Below, one piece after another: positions 23,768-34,290 of a DNA stretch of 64,000 nt (position 1 is its first letter; each line of letters opens with the position of its first letter). This DNA comes from Raphanus sativus (taxonomy: Eukaryota > Streptophyta > Magnoliopsida > Brassicales > Brassicaceae). A program made the position numbers and the translations under genes. The DNA lies in NCBI RefSeq assembly GCF_000801105.2, contig NC_079515.1, positions 30,589,407-30,653,406 of the forward strand, given 5' to 3'. A model generated the notes under the pieces. It was not told the DNA's origin, did no database searches, and saw only the letters and a list, made by a program, of their open reading frames with translations.

Positions 23768-24681
23768 GTAGGTTATTGTGAAGTGTTGTGCTCTAATAAA
23801 AGATGAAGAGATTGTAATGGTAACGAAGAAGAGAAAGGTGATGGTGTGTTTCGATTATCACGATGTGCAAATTTATACACGAGGAAAAAAGGTGCCTCTA
23901 ATGAAGACGTGCCAGTTCAGTGTAGACAATTCTTACATAATGTCTCGTATGAATATTAAATTCATTTTATATCTTTTAATTTGCAAAAATAGATATGAAA
24001 TTCAATTAAGTAGGTAGACATGCATGTCTATAAGAGAATATACACTTTTGTTAGATTATTTTGTTAGATTATGTAGGAGTAATTTTAACTGATCATTACC
24101 AAACTTGAAGTTTGAAGTAGTAAAAACATTTGGTAAAAAAAGTAAAAACATAACTTATCATGAGTTATATCATATTTCATTATTTAATGATTTATTCTCC
24201 CTTTTTATATGTAGTGTGTTATAGATGATTTTTTTACATTTGAAGATGGTGTCTAAAATAAACAAATTTGTTTTTTTTTTCTGATATGATATGAAATAAT
24301 GTTTATTAATTTACAAATGGATGTTCTTAGCTAGGAACAGCGCGAATAATCATGAGAGGTTAATAGGCAATCATACATGCCGTAACTCAGAATTTCAGTA
24401 ATAAAAACTTGCAATGATTCATTTTATGGGATTTTCACAAGAGACAGTGTATAGAAGCTTTAAATCACTTGTCAAAAAAAAAACAAGTGAATGTTGCTTT
24501 CACATACTTTGATTTTTAAAAATAATGAAGTGATAAAAAGCTTTTAAGATACAATGTAAATAGCTTTTTGATTACTTCTTTTAAAATGCATGCAGCCCTA
24601 TGTATCTACCACCTAACAGTGTCCAGGATCATGTGTACTATTCAACATAGCATACCAACAAAGAAACTTTCTGCATAGATA
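23768..24681. other. FMO gene 1 promoter side, AT-rich
   Basis: Upstream of FMO gene 1 (minus strand). No strong TATA box or coding region is seen. The stretch ends where a Helitron candidate starts. Confidence 0.45.
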
Positions 24682-26402
24682 TCTGTACTATTAAATAATT
24701 GCTATTTGATTAATGAAATAAAATATCAACACCACTATCACTATGCACAACATATTAACCAATATCATTGCCTTGCAGAAGGGAACTGTTTTTAACTTTT
24801 TATTCAAAAATTAAAACCATTTTCCGGTTAATGTACCCGATTAACGTTTATATTGTCTTTTGAAAACTGTATACTTAGTTTAAAAAGAAAACTATATCCC
24901 GTTCTCTCATTACATCTTAATTACAAAAACAAAAATTAGCATGTAATGTTTTCGAAAAGAAAATTTTAGCTTTCTGAGTTTGAAAGTCCGATTAACTAAA
25001 GATCCATTTTTATATTTTTAATGATAAATAATATAAATTTTAACAGAAAATATACCGAACTACTTTTTACAGTCTTTTAAGGTTAGACTAAATATATTAT
25101 CAAATTAGTAAAAAAAATATAAGAAGACGGCAAATATGAACCGTCTGCGTCATTGTTCTTTGAAAATGATAGACGCCAAATATGAACAAACAACCATCAA
25201 GTTGCAAACAAATCCATTAGCCAAGTAATTAAGTTTGAATAATTGGAAGCGATGCATATCTTTTATCTTCCTTTATTGACACTTTCGTCTTTTTCGACAA
25301 AACACTAACACCCACCACACTGATCACAACAAGCTTTCCTTGAAATTTCACAAAGATTGATCTACCAATTAGCTTACAGTTTTCAAATTATTGTATACAA
25401 AAATATTATGTTATTCTTCCTTTTTAATCCCTAAACCAAATTTTTTTCCTGACATTTTGGACTCATATACATATTTTCAATACTTATCACTTATCAGATT
25501 TCATTCGACAGCCGAATCCTAAATGATTATCAAAGCATCGTCAAATATTTTTCGTACAAGCATGAATGGGATATCTATTAGAAATTCACCCATAAATTAG
25601 TAATATATAAACCATAATACTTACTAATAACTAGAGTTTAATATGTGCACCTACGAATATTCATTTTACTTTTTTCAATATAATATTTATCTTGTATAAA
25701 TGGTAATATATATTCTACTAATTATATGTATTAAATAAAATTTTAAATGATATTTCTAAATACAATAATTTTATAATAAACAATCTTATTTTATTTTTGA
25801 ACTGTCGACTGAGTTATCCATATTTTAGAATATGACATGTCATCGTAAATGTATTTTTGTTTTTTGTATATCAAATTTTAAATGTATAATAAAATAGTTA
25901 TCCATGGTTATATTTGATTTGTATGATCAAATAATTTAATATATTATTTAAATTGTGTGTTATATTATGTAATTTTATAACAGTTAAAGTAAACAAATTT
26001 AATGATATTTAGCTGACTATCAATAATATATATTGATTAGTGTTGTATAATATTAATATTTTGTATTGTGTTATTTTTAATTTGTCTTAAACAGTATAGA
26101 GAGTTCACGCTTTTATATGTTTCAATTAACTAAAATTAGTATTATTTTTAAAAATAATCAAAAAGTGAAGTATCTACTAAAGTAAAATAAAAAAATAACA
26201 TACTATTTTAAATACCATGATTATTGAAACATAAATACTAATCAAATTTTATATAAGAAAATATATTAATATTATTAAAATAAGTTATTAATATATACTG
26301 AAATCTCCAAGAACTAAAATGAAATTTTTTTTTATTCTTTTTATGTTTTTATGAAATTAAAATATCAAATAAAATAATTATAACGCACGGATCCATATCT
26401 AG
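24682..26402 (+). mobile_element. Helitron, non-autonomous (candidate)
   Basis: The left end reads A|TCTGTACTATTAAATAATTG, very close to the common Brassicaceae Helitron 5' end TCTATACTATTAAA. The right end is CTAG|T at 26399-26403, preceded by ACGCACGGATCCATAT. Insertion between A and T and an AT-rich non-coding interior fit. The 3' hairpin seen in good copies is not intact, so this copy is old or the right boundary is approximate. Confidence 0.55.
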
Positions 26403-27035
26403 TTGTAAATAATCCGTAAGTTTTAGGGTTATTTTTTATTTGTAATTATGTTTTAATAGATTAGATAATCATTTGTTAAAGTGTTTATTTACTTATTTCA
26501 AATTAGCGTAAATCTTTACGGACATGGACTGGAGTCAATGGATGATATCCTCGTATACAGTGACGAGTGACAATCATATCAAAGAAACCAAGTTGTAAAT
26601 CCTCTCCATATATTTAGTGGTCAAATGTGCATGTATATATATATATATATATATTAACTAATAATTCAAAATCCAGAATTATATAAATGTATATATTAAA
26701 TATTAATAAATATTAAAGTAGATATGTTTCTTAGTTTAATTGAATTCACATATTAACTGCTACCCCTATAAATGAGATATACAATGTCATATGCTAGGAA
26801 GCTAACCAATTATAAGCTATTATTTAAAGTTCAAACATATCTTATGTTATTAAAATACGCAACTTAATTAATTTCTCTTTTATTAAAATACCTTTTTGTA
26901 AAGGATCTTTCATAAAATATTTTCCCTTTCCTTTTTGTTTTTTCCTTTTCAAGTCTATTTATTAAACTTATTATACATAGATTGTATCATATGTTGTTTG
27001 GTTAATTTTTCTCAATCGAAAACCAAATTGTGAAG
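26403..27035. other. F-box gene upstream region
   Basis: AT-rich DNA with a (TA)n run near 26635-26654. It must contain the promoter and 5' UTR of the F-box gene. Nothing else recognised. Confidence 0.45.
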
Positions 27036-28121
27036 ATGAAGCTTCCATGTGAATTGGTGGAAGAGATACTCAGTCGTGTTCCTCCTCTATCTCTTCTCCG
27101 GTGCAAAACCGTTTGCAAACAGTGGAACACACTTCTAAACCACTTGTCTCTCGTCCGTCCTCAACTCCTTATATGGACTGGTCCCAAAATTTATTCGGTA
27201 GGCTTCAATCTCAAAGATGATCCAAAGATAGACATACGCGAGTTACCAGTAGAAAATCCTTATTTGAAGAATAATAACAATCCTGTACCTTACAACTTCC
27301 TTCCTTGCGATGGCTTATTGTTTTGTGTCCCTCGTTGGGGGAATATCAATAGAGTCGTTGTTTGGAACCCGTGGTTAAGACAGACTAGATTGATCGTGCC
27401 CCGAGAAAACTGTTTTACGTTTGGTGGTATAGGGTATGATAGTGGTAGATCCGAAAAGGGCTACAAGGTCTTTGGATATCGTTTTCTTGATCGAAAACTA
27501 AATAACGGTAAAGTTCAAGTATACCGAAGACTTGCCATCTACAAGTTCGAAACCAATGAGTGGAAGTATATTGATGCAATGAATGAAGATGAGACCTCCC
27601 AAAGTGGCATTGGAATCTCGTTCGATAAGAATGTGTCTTTAAACGGAAATTTGTATTGGATTGCTTATAGTGTCAAGACTGGTGAGTATCTCATTCGATG
27701 TTTCGATTTTTCGAAGGAGACAATTAAACTCTTCTGCATTCTACCGTGGAAGGATGATTCTTCTGATGTACCAATCCTCTCTGCTTTTAAGAGAGATCGT
27801 TTTTCAGTGTTGAAACAATTCAATGAAATAAACAAGATCGAGATATGGGTAACAGAAAACAAGATTAGTGGAGAGGGAGCTAATGTGGTGTGGACGAAGT
27901 TCATGACAGTTTCAATACCTTTTCATAAGGATTTTTGTCCAAGTTACTTTATTGATAATAATAGATACGGAAACAGCCTCGTTATGTGTTGTAAGGATGA
28001 AGATCAAAAGGCTTGCATATATGTTGTGAAGGGCAATGCGTCCACGAAGATTCCAATAGGTTGTGAAGTCTATGAGGTTTGTCAACGTTTCTATGTCCCC
28101 AGTTTGATTCCAGTTCCTTGA
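27036..28121 (+). CDS. F-box protein with F-box-associated (FBA_1) domain
   Basis: A single exon encodes 361 residues. The N terminus (MKLPCELVEEILSRVPP, then SLLRCKTVCKQWNTLL) is a standard F-box, which binds SKP1-type adaptors in SCF ubiquitin ligases. The rest follows the plant FBA_1 pattern: NPWLRQTRLI, GIGYDS, YKVFGYRFLD, YKFETNEWKYID, VSLNGNLYWIAY and IRCFDFSKETIKLFCILPW. FBA_1 is thought to bind the target, which is unknown here. I start at the ATG at 27036; upstream in-frame GTG is not a plant start. It fits the fast-evolving F-box cluster at At1g12170/At1g12190. No frame damage is visible. Confidence 0.9.
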   Translation: MKLPCELVEEILSRVPPLSLLRCKTVCKQWNTLLNHLSLVRPQLLIWTGPKIYSVGFNLKDDPKIDIRELPVENPYLKNNNNPVPYNFLPCDGLLFCVPRWGNINRVVVWNPWLRQTRLIVPRENCFTFGGIGYDSGRSEKGYKVFGYRFLDRKLNNGKVQVYRRLAIYKFETNEWKYIDAMNEDETSQSGIGISFDKNVSLNGNLYWIAYSVKTGEYLIRCFDFSKETIKLFCILPWKDDSSDVPILSAFKRDRFSVLKQFNEINKIEIWVTENKISGEGANVVWTKFMTVSIPFHKDFCPSYFIDNNRYGNSLVMCCKDEDQKACIYVVKGNASTKIPIGCEVYEVCQRFYVPSLIPVP

Positions 28122-28838
28122 TACACTTCAGATCAAGAGGTGACATGAACAAGAGTTAGAAGTTAGTTTTTCTTTGTTATATATTGGAGCATATGTTTAC
28201 TTGAACCAGATAACATATATAATATAGCATATAGTAAAAACTATTTCCATATCAATCCAAAAAACCATTTGCATTCGATGGCAAAATGTTGGATAACTAA
28301 AGTAGCAATACAAACTAAAAGAATATGTTTTAAATAAGCTATGGAAGATTATATCCTTCATTTGTATGTCATGTGATAAATGCTTTTCTTGTAATATGTT
28401 AGTTTTATGTGGAGTGGTCTATTCTTTTAGGGTTTGATTCAGCTTTAAGATATAGTTTTTTTGGTAGCCTATTTGATAATTAAACGTTCATGGTCAAATA
28501 TGTGGTACAAAATAGAAAGTTGGCATTACTGATAACTTTTAAAGACTTCGATACACTGCATAAGTTTAATATTTATTCAGTTTTACTATTCTACGTGGAG
28601 TATTAACATGAAGGGAATGTAGTTAGTTTGGTTCTTATAAAAAAAAAGAAGTCAATCGTTGGCTCTTAAAAGTCAGAAGCAAAATAAACAAGTAAAGGAC
28701 ATCAAGACAGGCAGAGACGTGGGTGCAGACAGGAGAACGAAAGGTGTCGTGCCAGTAACTAAGGTTCTAAATATAGACCGAAGAGACAAAAATGATATCA
28801 ACCAATCAAAGGTTCCCTAATTGTAGAGAACAAGGGAT
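28122..28838. other. Spacer between F-box and WEB genes
   Basis: It holds the F-box 3' UTR and the upstream promoter of the WEB-family gene. AT-rich; no other gene or repeat recognised. Confidence 0.5.
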
Positions 28839-29080
28839 TATATAAGAAGAGGACAATTACAAAAACACCAACGAGGAACACCAAGAAAGAGAAACTGATC
28901 ACAAGGTACATGTCTCCTCCATTCATTCAATGCAACCTTCATCGATTATGTAAAAATATTCTTGGCTCTTTATTGGATTAGATACAAAAGAAAGGCTCGA
29001 ATATGACGATCATGTGAGGATTATGACCTTTTGTTTAGTTTTTGTATTGATTGAGAATGTTGTATATGTGTTGGTTGTAG
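28839..29080 (+). promoter_or_regulatory. TATA box and 5' UTR intron of the WEB-family gene
   Basis: TATATAAG at 28839-28846 predicts transcription from about 28870. A donor ACAAG|GTACATG at 28905/28906 and an acceptor TTGGTTGTAG ending at 29080, just before AGAATGG, outline a 175-bp leader intron ending three bases before the start codon. Confidence 0.6.
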
Positions 29081-29083
29081 AGA

Positions 29084-30809
29084 ATGGCGAACATTAGAGT
29101 ACAAAAGGGTCCTGAATCTCCGAGGACGGAGGTCGGAGAGATAGACACAAGAGCCCCGTTTCAGTCGGTGAAAGCTGCGGTGAGCTTGTTCGGTGAAGTA
29201 GTCTCAAGACAAAGAAGTACTCCAAGAAGGTCTCGTCTCTCCTCTGAGGTAACTAATCCAAGAATCAAGAACGTGTTGTATCATTGTCCTAGATGCCTTA
29301 CATAGCAAGAAACCCATTTTCTTTTAAATGTTTCAGAGCGTTTGCGACAAAGAAACACAGCTAATGCTAGCCCACAAGCAATTCCTCAAGATCAAGCAAA
29401 AGCTGGACAACGCCGAGATCACGAGATCTCGTGCTCTCTCTGATCTCTCAAACGCCAAGAAGACAATGGAGGAGCTTAGCAACAAGCTCGAAGCTGTGAA
29501 CAAGTCTAAACAAACCGCTATTGACACCAAAGAAACAGTCCAACAGCGAGAGGAACAGCTTGAGCATGATAAGTCACATGGCTCTCCTCCTCACCACCAC
29601 GAGCTTGACGTTGCTAGAGAACAGTATCTCTCCACCACCATCGAACTCGACGCTGCAAAGCAACAGCTCAACAAAATCAGACAGAGCTTTGATTCGGCCA
29701 TGGACTTGAAAGCCACGGCACTAAACCAAGCGGCTGAAGCCAAACGTGCGCTACAAGTAAACTCTGCTAAGGTTAACGAGCTTTCTAAAGAGATTGGTGA
29801 TATGAAAGATGCGATCCATCAGCTCAAGCTAGCAGCCACTCAGAATCTTGAAGAGTATGCTAATATTGTGAAGGAGAAAGATGACTTAAGAGAGTGTTAC
29901 AAGACGGCGGTTGAGGAGGCAGAGAAGAAGCTACTAGTGTTGAGGAAAGAGTATCAGCCTGAGCTGTCAAGGAATCTTGAAGCCAAACTGATTGAGACAA
30001 CTTCAGAGATTGAGATTTTGAGAGAAGAGATGAAGAAAGCTCATGAATCCGAGATGAACACGGTTAAAATCATTACAAACGAGCTTAACGAGGCTACGAT
30101 GAAGCTACAAGAAGCTGCTGACGAGGAAGGCTCTCTAAGAAGCTTGGTGAATTCTCTGAGGATGGAGCTTGAAGAAATGAGAAGAGAACGGGAAGAGCTG
30201 CAGCGGAGAGAAGCAGAGAGGTTAGAGGTTGAGGAGAGGAAGAAGGTGGAAGCTCTAAAGGAAGAGAGCTTGAAACTTGAGGAGATGAAACTAGAAGCTT
30301 CGGTAGCAAGAAAGGAAGCTGAAGAGATGAATAGAAAGATAGAGAGTTTGAAGAAAGAAACAGATTCTGCAATGATAGCTGCAGAGGAAGCTGAGAAGAG
30401 ACTAGAGCTTGTTATAAGAGAAGTGGAAGAGGCTAAAGCGGCTGAAGAGAAGGTTCGGGAGGAGATGAAGATGATATCTCAGAAGAAAGAGAGCAAGAAA
30501 CAGGAAGAATCATCCGGTTCGAAGATAAAGATCACAGTGCAAGAGTTCGAGTCTTTGAAACGAGGAGCAGGGGAAACAGAGGCTGCAACGGAGAAGAAGT
30601 TGGCAGATATAGCAGCTGAGCTTGAAGAGATCAACGCAAGAAAGGCAGAAGCTGATAACAAGCTTGGAGCAAGCCTTAAAGCTATAGAGGAGATGAAGCA
30701 CGCAACGGACTTGGCTCAGAAAGCAGCAGACTCAGCAGAAGCTGCAAAGAGTGTGGTGGAAAGTGAGTTGAAGAGATGGCGTCAAAAAGAAAATGTACAA
30801 CATGCTTAG
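29084..30809 (+). CDS. WEB family coiled-coil protein (DUF827)
   Basis: Two exons, 29084-29248 and 29337-30809, give 545 residues. The N-terminal part (MANIRVQKGPESPRTEVGEI, then APFQSVKAAVSLFGEV) is the conserved head of the WEAK CHLOROPLAST MOVEMENT UNDER BLUE LIGHT family. From about residue 60 to the end the sequence is almost wholly heptad coiled coil, rich in E, K and A (for example ELEEMRREREELQRREAER). Some members (WEB1, PMI2) control chloroplast movement through actin; this member, matching At1g12150 in position, has no known role. Its last codons and 3' UTR are duplicated at 37018-37140. Confidence 0.92.
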
Positions 30810-31040
30810 TGTCTCTCTTTGATTCAATCTGGTTTAGTGATAACATTGTTTTATTTCAAAATAAAAATAAAAAGATGAAGTTCAACATCACATGAAAAAC
30901 AACAACACGTAGATAGATCAATCATTTGGTAAAAGGCATCATCACTTCAGTATCTGAGAGGGAATAACACTGATCAGCTTCTGTCTCAAGAAATCCTCAT
31001 AAGCCTCAACACTTGAGATGATCATCGTCCCAGTTATCAA
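30765..31040. repeat. Left copy of a ~270-bp direct repeat flanking the PPR block
   Basis: This runs from the last codons of the WEB gene through its 3' flank into a piece of FMO 3' end, up to CATCGTCCCAGTTATC. The right copy is at 37018-37296. The two copies are clearly homologous, with small indels in the middle. The PPR genes lie between them. Confidence 0.85.
30924..31040 (-). pseudogene. FMO GS-OX 3'-end fragment
   Basis: Minus-strand sequence matches the last exon end and start of the 3' UTR of FMO gene 2 (37160-37290): DNWDDDHL is readable, then a 1-2 base change near the CAACACTTGAG stretch shifts the frame, and the C-terminal EDFLRQKLIS-like segment is still recognisable as DNA. Only about 35 codons are present. 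It is part of the duplicated segment that flanks the PPR block. Confidence 0.85.
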
Positions 31041-31385
31041 AATTTGACTTTGAAGTTGAATACTTTAGTTTCGTTGAGTTGATTATCTCTATATGCATTC
31101 CAATCGTTAACAAACCAAAATAGAGGCTCGTTGCTGCATTCCGTCGAACATGTTGTGGGCGATATTGTTGTTCCGAAGCTAATAAGTAATAATCTGTTCA
31201 AGCGACATCCTTTTACTTTAGTCGTCATAATCAAAATCAAATTAAAATCACGTAAACATCGACACGAGATTTAAATTGAACCGGAATTATTACCTAACCG
31301 GTCTTCTTTGTTCTCTTCTCCCAGAGATCACTCTTTCACTATCTTGGTGTGCCCTAAGAAGAGGACGATTCAACTGAAGCGGACG
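31041..31385. other. PPR gene 1 upstream region
   Basis: Between the truncated FMO piece and the first PPR gene. A minus-strand open frame (31037-31240) is not recognisable. It must contain the PPR promoter unless the gene is silent. Confidence 0.4.
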
Positions 31386-33311
31386 ATGATGATGATGATG
31401 ATGAGGACACAGAGATGGAAGCAGCTAACTACTGTGAGATCGGTTCGTTCCCATTCACTTCAGACAGGTACTCTAAGAAATGCTTTCTTCCAAAGCCCAT
31501 ACGAGTTCTTCTTCTTCTGCGGAAGAGGCTTTTCTTCTGGTCTCAGCAGCGATAGTTATAGAGAGAGATTGAGAAATGGGCTCGTCAATATCAAGAAGGA
31601 TGATGCTGTTGATCTGTTCCAGACCATGATCAGGTCTCGTCCTCTTCCTACTGTCGTAGATTTCAACAGATTGTTTGGTTTAGTTGCCAAAACGAAACAG
31701 TATGATCTCGTGTTACATCTCTGCAAGCAAATGGAACTGCAAGGAGGGATTGCGTATGATCTCTGCACTCTCAACATTATGATCAACTGCTTATGCCGCC
31801 GTCGCCGACTCTGTTTTGCTTTTTCTGTGATGGGGAAGATGTCGAAACTTGGGTATGAGCCTAACACTGTCACATTCTCAACTTTGATCAACGGTTTATG
31901 TCTCGAGGGCCGAGTTTCCGAAGCTGTGGAGTTAGTTGATCGAATGGTAGAGATGAAGGTTATTCCAGATCTCATCATACTTAACACTCTTGTCAATGGA
32001 CTTTGTCTTCAAAGTAAAGTGTCTGAAGCTATGGCTTTGATTGATCGAATGATGGCTAATGGATGCCAACCCAATGAAGTTACCTATGGTCCTATTTTAA
32101 ACAGAATGTGCAAGTCAGGGAACACTGCCTTGGCTTTCGATCTGTTCAGAAAGATGGAAGATAGAAAGATCAAGCTTGATGCAGTCATATACAATATCAT
32201 CATAGATGGTCTTTGCAAAGACGGAAGCCTTGAAGATGCCCTCAACTTTTTCAATGAAATGGAAACCAAAGGGATCAAAGCAGATGTCTGTACCTACAAC
32301 TCTCTCATAGGAGGCTTCTGTAGTTTTGGTAGATGGGATGATGGTGCACAGCTGCTGAAGGATATGATCACTAGGGAAATCACCCCGGACGTCTTCACTT
32401 TCAATACTTTGATTGATAGTTTTGTGAAAGAAGGAAAGGTTACCGAGGCTAAAGAGCTGTACAATGAGATGATCACAAGAGGGATAGATCCTACTACCAT
32501 TACATATAATTCTTTGATATATGGGTTGTGCATGGAGAACAACACCCTAGGTGAAGCCAACCAGATGCTGGATCTGATGGTTAGCAAGGGATGCGATCCT
32601 GATGTTGTGACGTTTAATACCCTTATAAACGGATACTGTAAGTCTAAACAGGTTGATGAAGGTATGAGGCTTTTCCGCAAAATGTCTCTAAGAGGGGTGG
32701 TTGCCGATACAGTCACTTTTAACACTCTCATCCAAGGCTTTTGTCAATCTGGAAAACTCGATGTTGCCAAAGAACTCTTCCAAGAGATGGTTTCTCAAGG
32801 TGCTCATCCTGATATTGTGACCTACAAAATTTTGCTGGATGGGTTGTGTGACAATGGAGAACTTGAAGAGGCATTGGGAATACTTGAAAAAATGCACAAG
32901 TGTAAGATGGAACTTGATATTAGTATATATACTATCATCATTCACGGGATGTGCAATGAAAGTAAGGTCGATGAAGCTTGGGAGTTATTCTGTAGCCTAC
33001 CTTCGAAAGGAGTGGAGCCTGATGTCAAAACATATACTATTATGATTGGAGGATTATGTAAGAAAGGTTCATTGTCTGAAGCGGGCCTGTTGTTTAAGAA
33101 AATGGAAGAGGATGGGATTGCGCCAAATGATTGTACGTACAACACACTAATCCGAGCTCATCTCCGAGGCGGTGACATAAGCAATTCAGTTGAACTCATC
33201 GAAGAAATGAAGAGGTGTGGGTTCTCAGCAGATGCTTCCACCATAAAGATGGTTATGGATATGTTATCGGATGGTAGAATGAAGAAAAGCTTTCTGGATA
33301 TACTTTCTTAG
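31386..33311 (+). CDS. Restorer-of-fertility-like P-type PPR protein (gene 1)
   Basis: A single exon of 641 residues, starting at the first of six consecutive ATG codons (31386). The N terminus is basic and acid-free (RTQRWKQLTTVRSVRSHS), a mitochondrial presequence. About 15 tandem 35-residue P-type repeats follow from residue ~90, for example TFSTLINGLCLEGRVSEAVE, TYNSLIGGFCSFGRWDDGAQ and TFNTLIQGFCQSGKLDVAKE. The repeat style and the RERLRNGLVNIKKDDAVDLF leader are those of the RFL clade (At1g12300/At1g62670 type), which binds mitochondrial transcripts and includes cytoplasmic-male-sterility restorers. It is tandem with 34291-36177; long stretches are nearly identical. The target RNA is unknown. 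A miR161-like site is at 32382-32403. Confidence 0.93.
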   Translation: MMMMMMRTQRWKQLTTVRSVRSHSLQTGTLRNAFFQSPYEFFFFCGRGFSSGLSSDSYRERLRNGLVNIKKDDAVDLFQTMIRSRPLPTVVDFNRLFGLVAKTKQYDLVLHLCKQMELQGGIAYDLCTLNIMINCLCRRRRLCFAFSVMGKMSKLGYEPNTVTFSTLINGLCLEGRVSEAVELVDRMVEMKVIPDLIILNTLVNGLCLQSKVSEAMALIDRMMANGCQPNEVTYGPILNRMCKSGNTALAFDLFRKMEDRKIKLDAVIYNIIIDGLCKDGSLEDALNFFNEMETKGIKADVCTYNSLIGGFCSFGRWDDGAQLLKDMITREITPDVFTFNTLIDSFVKEGKVTEAKELYNEMITRGIDPTTITYNSLIYGLCMENNTLGEANQMLDLMVSKGCDPDVVTFNTLINGYCKSKQVDEGMRLFRKMSLRGVVADTVTFNTLIQGFCQSGKLDVAKELFQEMVSQGAHPDIVTYKILLDGLCDNGELEEALGILEKMHKCKMELDISIYTIIIHGMCNESKVDEAWELFCSLPSKGVEPDVKTYTIMIGGLCKKGSLSEAGLLFKKMEEDGIAPNDCTYNTLIRAHLRGGDISNSVELIEEMKRCGFSADASTIKMVMDMLSDGRMKKSFLDILS

Positions 33312-33585
33312 AATGTCTGATCTTTAGTTGCAAGAGACAAAGTCCAGATTAGTGTGTTTATGAGGTGTATTTGGGTTTATTAGTCGAAACTAAGTTTGTT
33401 TGTTTACACCTAAACAGAGTTTGATGTCATAATCTTGTCCTTATTTTATCGCTTTATTACTACCTGGCTGTGAAGAGGGTGAATTCAAGGCTCACTACTC
33501 ATCTGTGGAAAAATAGTTTCTTATAAACTGAAACTGTCTAAAGTGGAACTAAAATGAAATCGGACAACTGAAATAGTTACTACTA
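33312..33585. other. PPR gene 1 3' flank
   Basis: Presumed 3' UTR and spacer. No gene seen. Confidence 0.4.
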
Positions 33586-33753
33586 AAGGATGATGCTGTT
33601 GCTCTGTTTCAGTGCATGATTAGGTCTCGTCCTCTTCCTACTGTCATAGACTTCAATCAGTTGTTTACTGCAGTTGCCAGAACGAAACAGTATGATCTGG
33701 TGTTACATCTCTGCAAGCAAATGGAGCTGCAAGGGATTGCACACAACATCTGA
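33586..33753 (+). pseudogene. RFL-PPR N-terminal fragment
   Basis: The plus strand reads KDDAVALFQCMIRSRPLP, then TVIDFNQLFTAVARTKQYDL and CKQMELQGIAHNI before a TGA. It matches the region just before and in the first repeat of both PPR genes, as a mix of both (LFTAVA like gene 2, LHLCKQMELQ like gene 1). Nothing PPR-like continues on either side, so it is a relic of a third copy or of an unequal exchange. Confidence 0.88.
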
Positions 33754-34290
33754 CTTTAGAAGTTAATAGATTCAAATGTTTAGGATCCGAGAGACTTTGA
33801 CCCGAAAAGAACCGGTCCCGAATCTGATCCGAACTATTAGGCCTACGACAACTGTACTGTAATGAACATTGATTTGAAGATAAACTATTGTACCGGACTT
33901 TGAACCAAAAAAAAAAACTATTGTACCGGACATGATATCACGAAATCTGGTTTTATATTAAACCGGATTGAAAACGCTTCTGAAACCAAATTAGATTCCC
34001 AGAACCGGGACGTGGTCAATTAGTTCTCCCGAAGAAAGAAAGAAAGAGAGAATCTTCTTGTTTCATTACATGAATGAACACTTTCTTCTTCTTGGTTGGG
34101 GATCTAAAATCTCGGTGTCCTTCCTTCTTTTTGTTTAGAATTCACAAAATGATTGATGAAATGTTTATGCTTTAGATGGAGTTAGTTCAGTGTGCAAATA
34201 TATTTGTGGTGGAATCAAGCCAGTGAAGATATTGTCCTTCTTCTTCTTCTTCTTCTCTAGGGTTTTCCAGATTCGAAACCAAACAAAAAA
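33754..34290. other. PPR gene 2 upstream region
   Basis: Contains short CCCGAA- and ACCGG-rich stretches (33795-33830, 33960-34010) like the ends of local hAT elements, but without boundaries that I can define. A pyrimidine-rich CTTCTTCTTC run at 34232-34256 lies just before the PPR gene 2 start and may be leader sequence. Confidence 0.4.

Noticed and set aside
30094..30701. Ser/Leu-rich open frames opposite the WEB gene
   Set aside because: Complement of a Glu/Lys-rich coiled coil; no independent evidence.
31037..31240. 67-codon minus frame upstream of PPR gene 1
   Set aside because: No recognisable domain, partly overlapping the truncated FMO fragment; not supported as a gene.
31556..33145. 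Several open frames of 60-146 codons on the strand opposite the PPR genes
   Set aside because: They mirror the repetitive coding strand (also at 34629-36011) and are by-products of PPR repeat codon structure.
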